Shown one piece after another: positions 63,300-64,000 of a stretch of 64,000 nucleotides of DNA; position 1 is the first letter of the stretch, and each line of letters begins with the position of its first letter. The notes under the pieces are model-generated. The model made no database searches. It was not told the origin of the DNA and was given only the letters and a program-made list of their open reading frames with translations. The DNA comes from Macrotis lagotis (lineage: Eukaryota > Chordata > Mammalia > Peramelemorphia > Peramelidae). A program made the translations under genes and the position numbers. The DNA lies in assembly GCF_037893015.1 (NCBI RefSeq), contig NC_133663.1:558001-622000 (forward strand). The letters run 5' to 3'.

Positions 63300-63509
63300 A
63301 GGAGAGAGGGAGAAGTAATAGAGAAAGGAAGGAAGAAAGGAAGGAAGGAAGAAGGGAAGGAAGAAGGAAGAACAAGAGGGAGGGAGGCAGAAGGAAGGAA
63401 GGGAGGGAGGGAGGAAGGGAGGGAGGAGGAAGGGAGGGAGGGAGGGAGGGAGGAAGGAAGGAAGGAAGGAAGGAAGGAAGGAAGGAAGGAAGGAAGGAAG
63501 GAAGGAAGG
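63300..63509. repeat. (GGAA)n/(GGGA)n purine array
   Basis: Purine-only array: mixed agga/ggga units from about 63310, then near-pure ggaa from 63452 to 63509. The long open frame across it is a repeat product. Confidence 0.95.
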
Positions 63510-64000
63510 GCTGCCTTAAACTGGAGCAACTCTTCCCATTCTGTATGTTTTTTGTAAATGAATTTAGTGGTCAGGGTCTGGTTTTAAATATTAATATTAT
63601 TCTTCTTTCCTTTAGAGACACAGCCTCTCACATCTGTCAAATGGAGTTGATGTATTTGACCTTCTAGCTAAATAACATGAAAGGTTTGATGAATCCTATT
63701 CATTGAAGCCAATCTGTTCAGCAATTTGAGGGTCAGGGTATTTAGGAATCCCTGTTTTTGCTGTCAAAAAACGTCATCTTTTGGAGTCATAGGAAATCGG
63801 GGTTTTTTTTTAATAATCCTGATTTTCCTAGGTTGTCTCTATCATGAATGCCCTAGAAACCTCTTTCCCTTAGAAATTCACTCTTCCCTTGGAGTTCTCT
63901 TATTTCTCACCCACTCTCCCCCCTGTGGTCTTGGATTAGTTGTTTCCTCCCTGAACCTCCACTGTAAAGAGGATATCTGTAGTCCTCTACAAGCTGCACT
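63510..64000. other. Window end, no feature recognised
   Basis: No gene or named repeat seen. Confidence 0.4.

Noticed and set aside
63176..63667. 163-codon Lys/Glu/Gly-rich frame
   Set aside because: Translation of the GGAA array.

Overview
The window is vertebrate nuclear DNA, most probably marsupial. It holds one spliced protein-coding gene in a sea of introns and interspersed repeats. The marsupial signal comes from at least six copies of a tRNA-derived SINE whose antisense form reads 'gcaaggcaatggggttaagtg ... cacctagctgcccc', plus copies of a second marsupial SINE type. These sit on a background of MIR, L2 and L3/CR1 relics shared by mammals. The SINE variants look more Australidelphian (dasyurid-like) than opossum-like, but that is only an impression.

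The gene is WSCD1 on the + strand, apparently with its complete coding sequence: eight coding exons from the ATG at 10141 to the TGA at 50099. Every junction is GT-AG and in frame, giving a predicted protein of 582 residues. The order is a short cytosolic tail, one signal-anchor membrane helix, a variable stem, two WSC domains and a sulfotransferase domain with an intact PAPS-binding loop. This is a type II Golgi membrane protein; the family is reported to sulfate sialic acids. The 5' non-coding exon(s) and the poly(A) site could not be fixed. A likely 5' boundary for the first coding exon is the acceptor at 9914-9915.

Layout. 1-9.3 kb: upstream intergenic DNA with a GA microsatellite, a decayed antisense L2 LINE (3.5-4.7 kb), MIR copies (one split by a later insertion), and a segment at 7.1-8.8 kb whose minus strand carries broken, protein-like reading frames. 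9.3-10.6 kb: moderately CpG-rich region and exon 1. 10.6-21.4 kb: intron 1 with an L2 fragment, a SINE nested in a MIR, and a degenerate CA minisatellite. 21.4-26.9 kb: the exons for the first WSC domain and the start of the second. 26.9-39.4 kb: the largest intron, mostly an old antisense L1 with an RTE-like element, SINEs and another LINE fragment nested inside it. 39.4-50.1 kb: the last four exons, with L2, L1 and (CT)n repeats between them. 50.1-50.65 kb: the 3' UTR opens with a CA-rich microsatellite. 51-64 kb: downstream DNA with an antisense L3/CR1 relic (53.5-55.7 kb) that has itself taken two later insertions, further SINEs with clear target-site duplications, and a terminal GGAA array.

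I found no second intact gene, no RNA gene outside SINEs, no CRISPR and no bacterial or viral system. The points of most interest are the reconstructed WSCD1 model with its two-exon phase-1 WSC cassettes, the layered retroelement insertions that can be ordered in time by target-site duplications, the repeat-rich start of the 3' UTR, and two possible decayed retrocopies.
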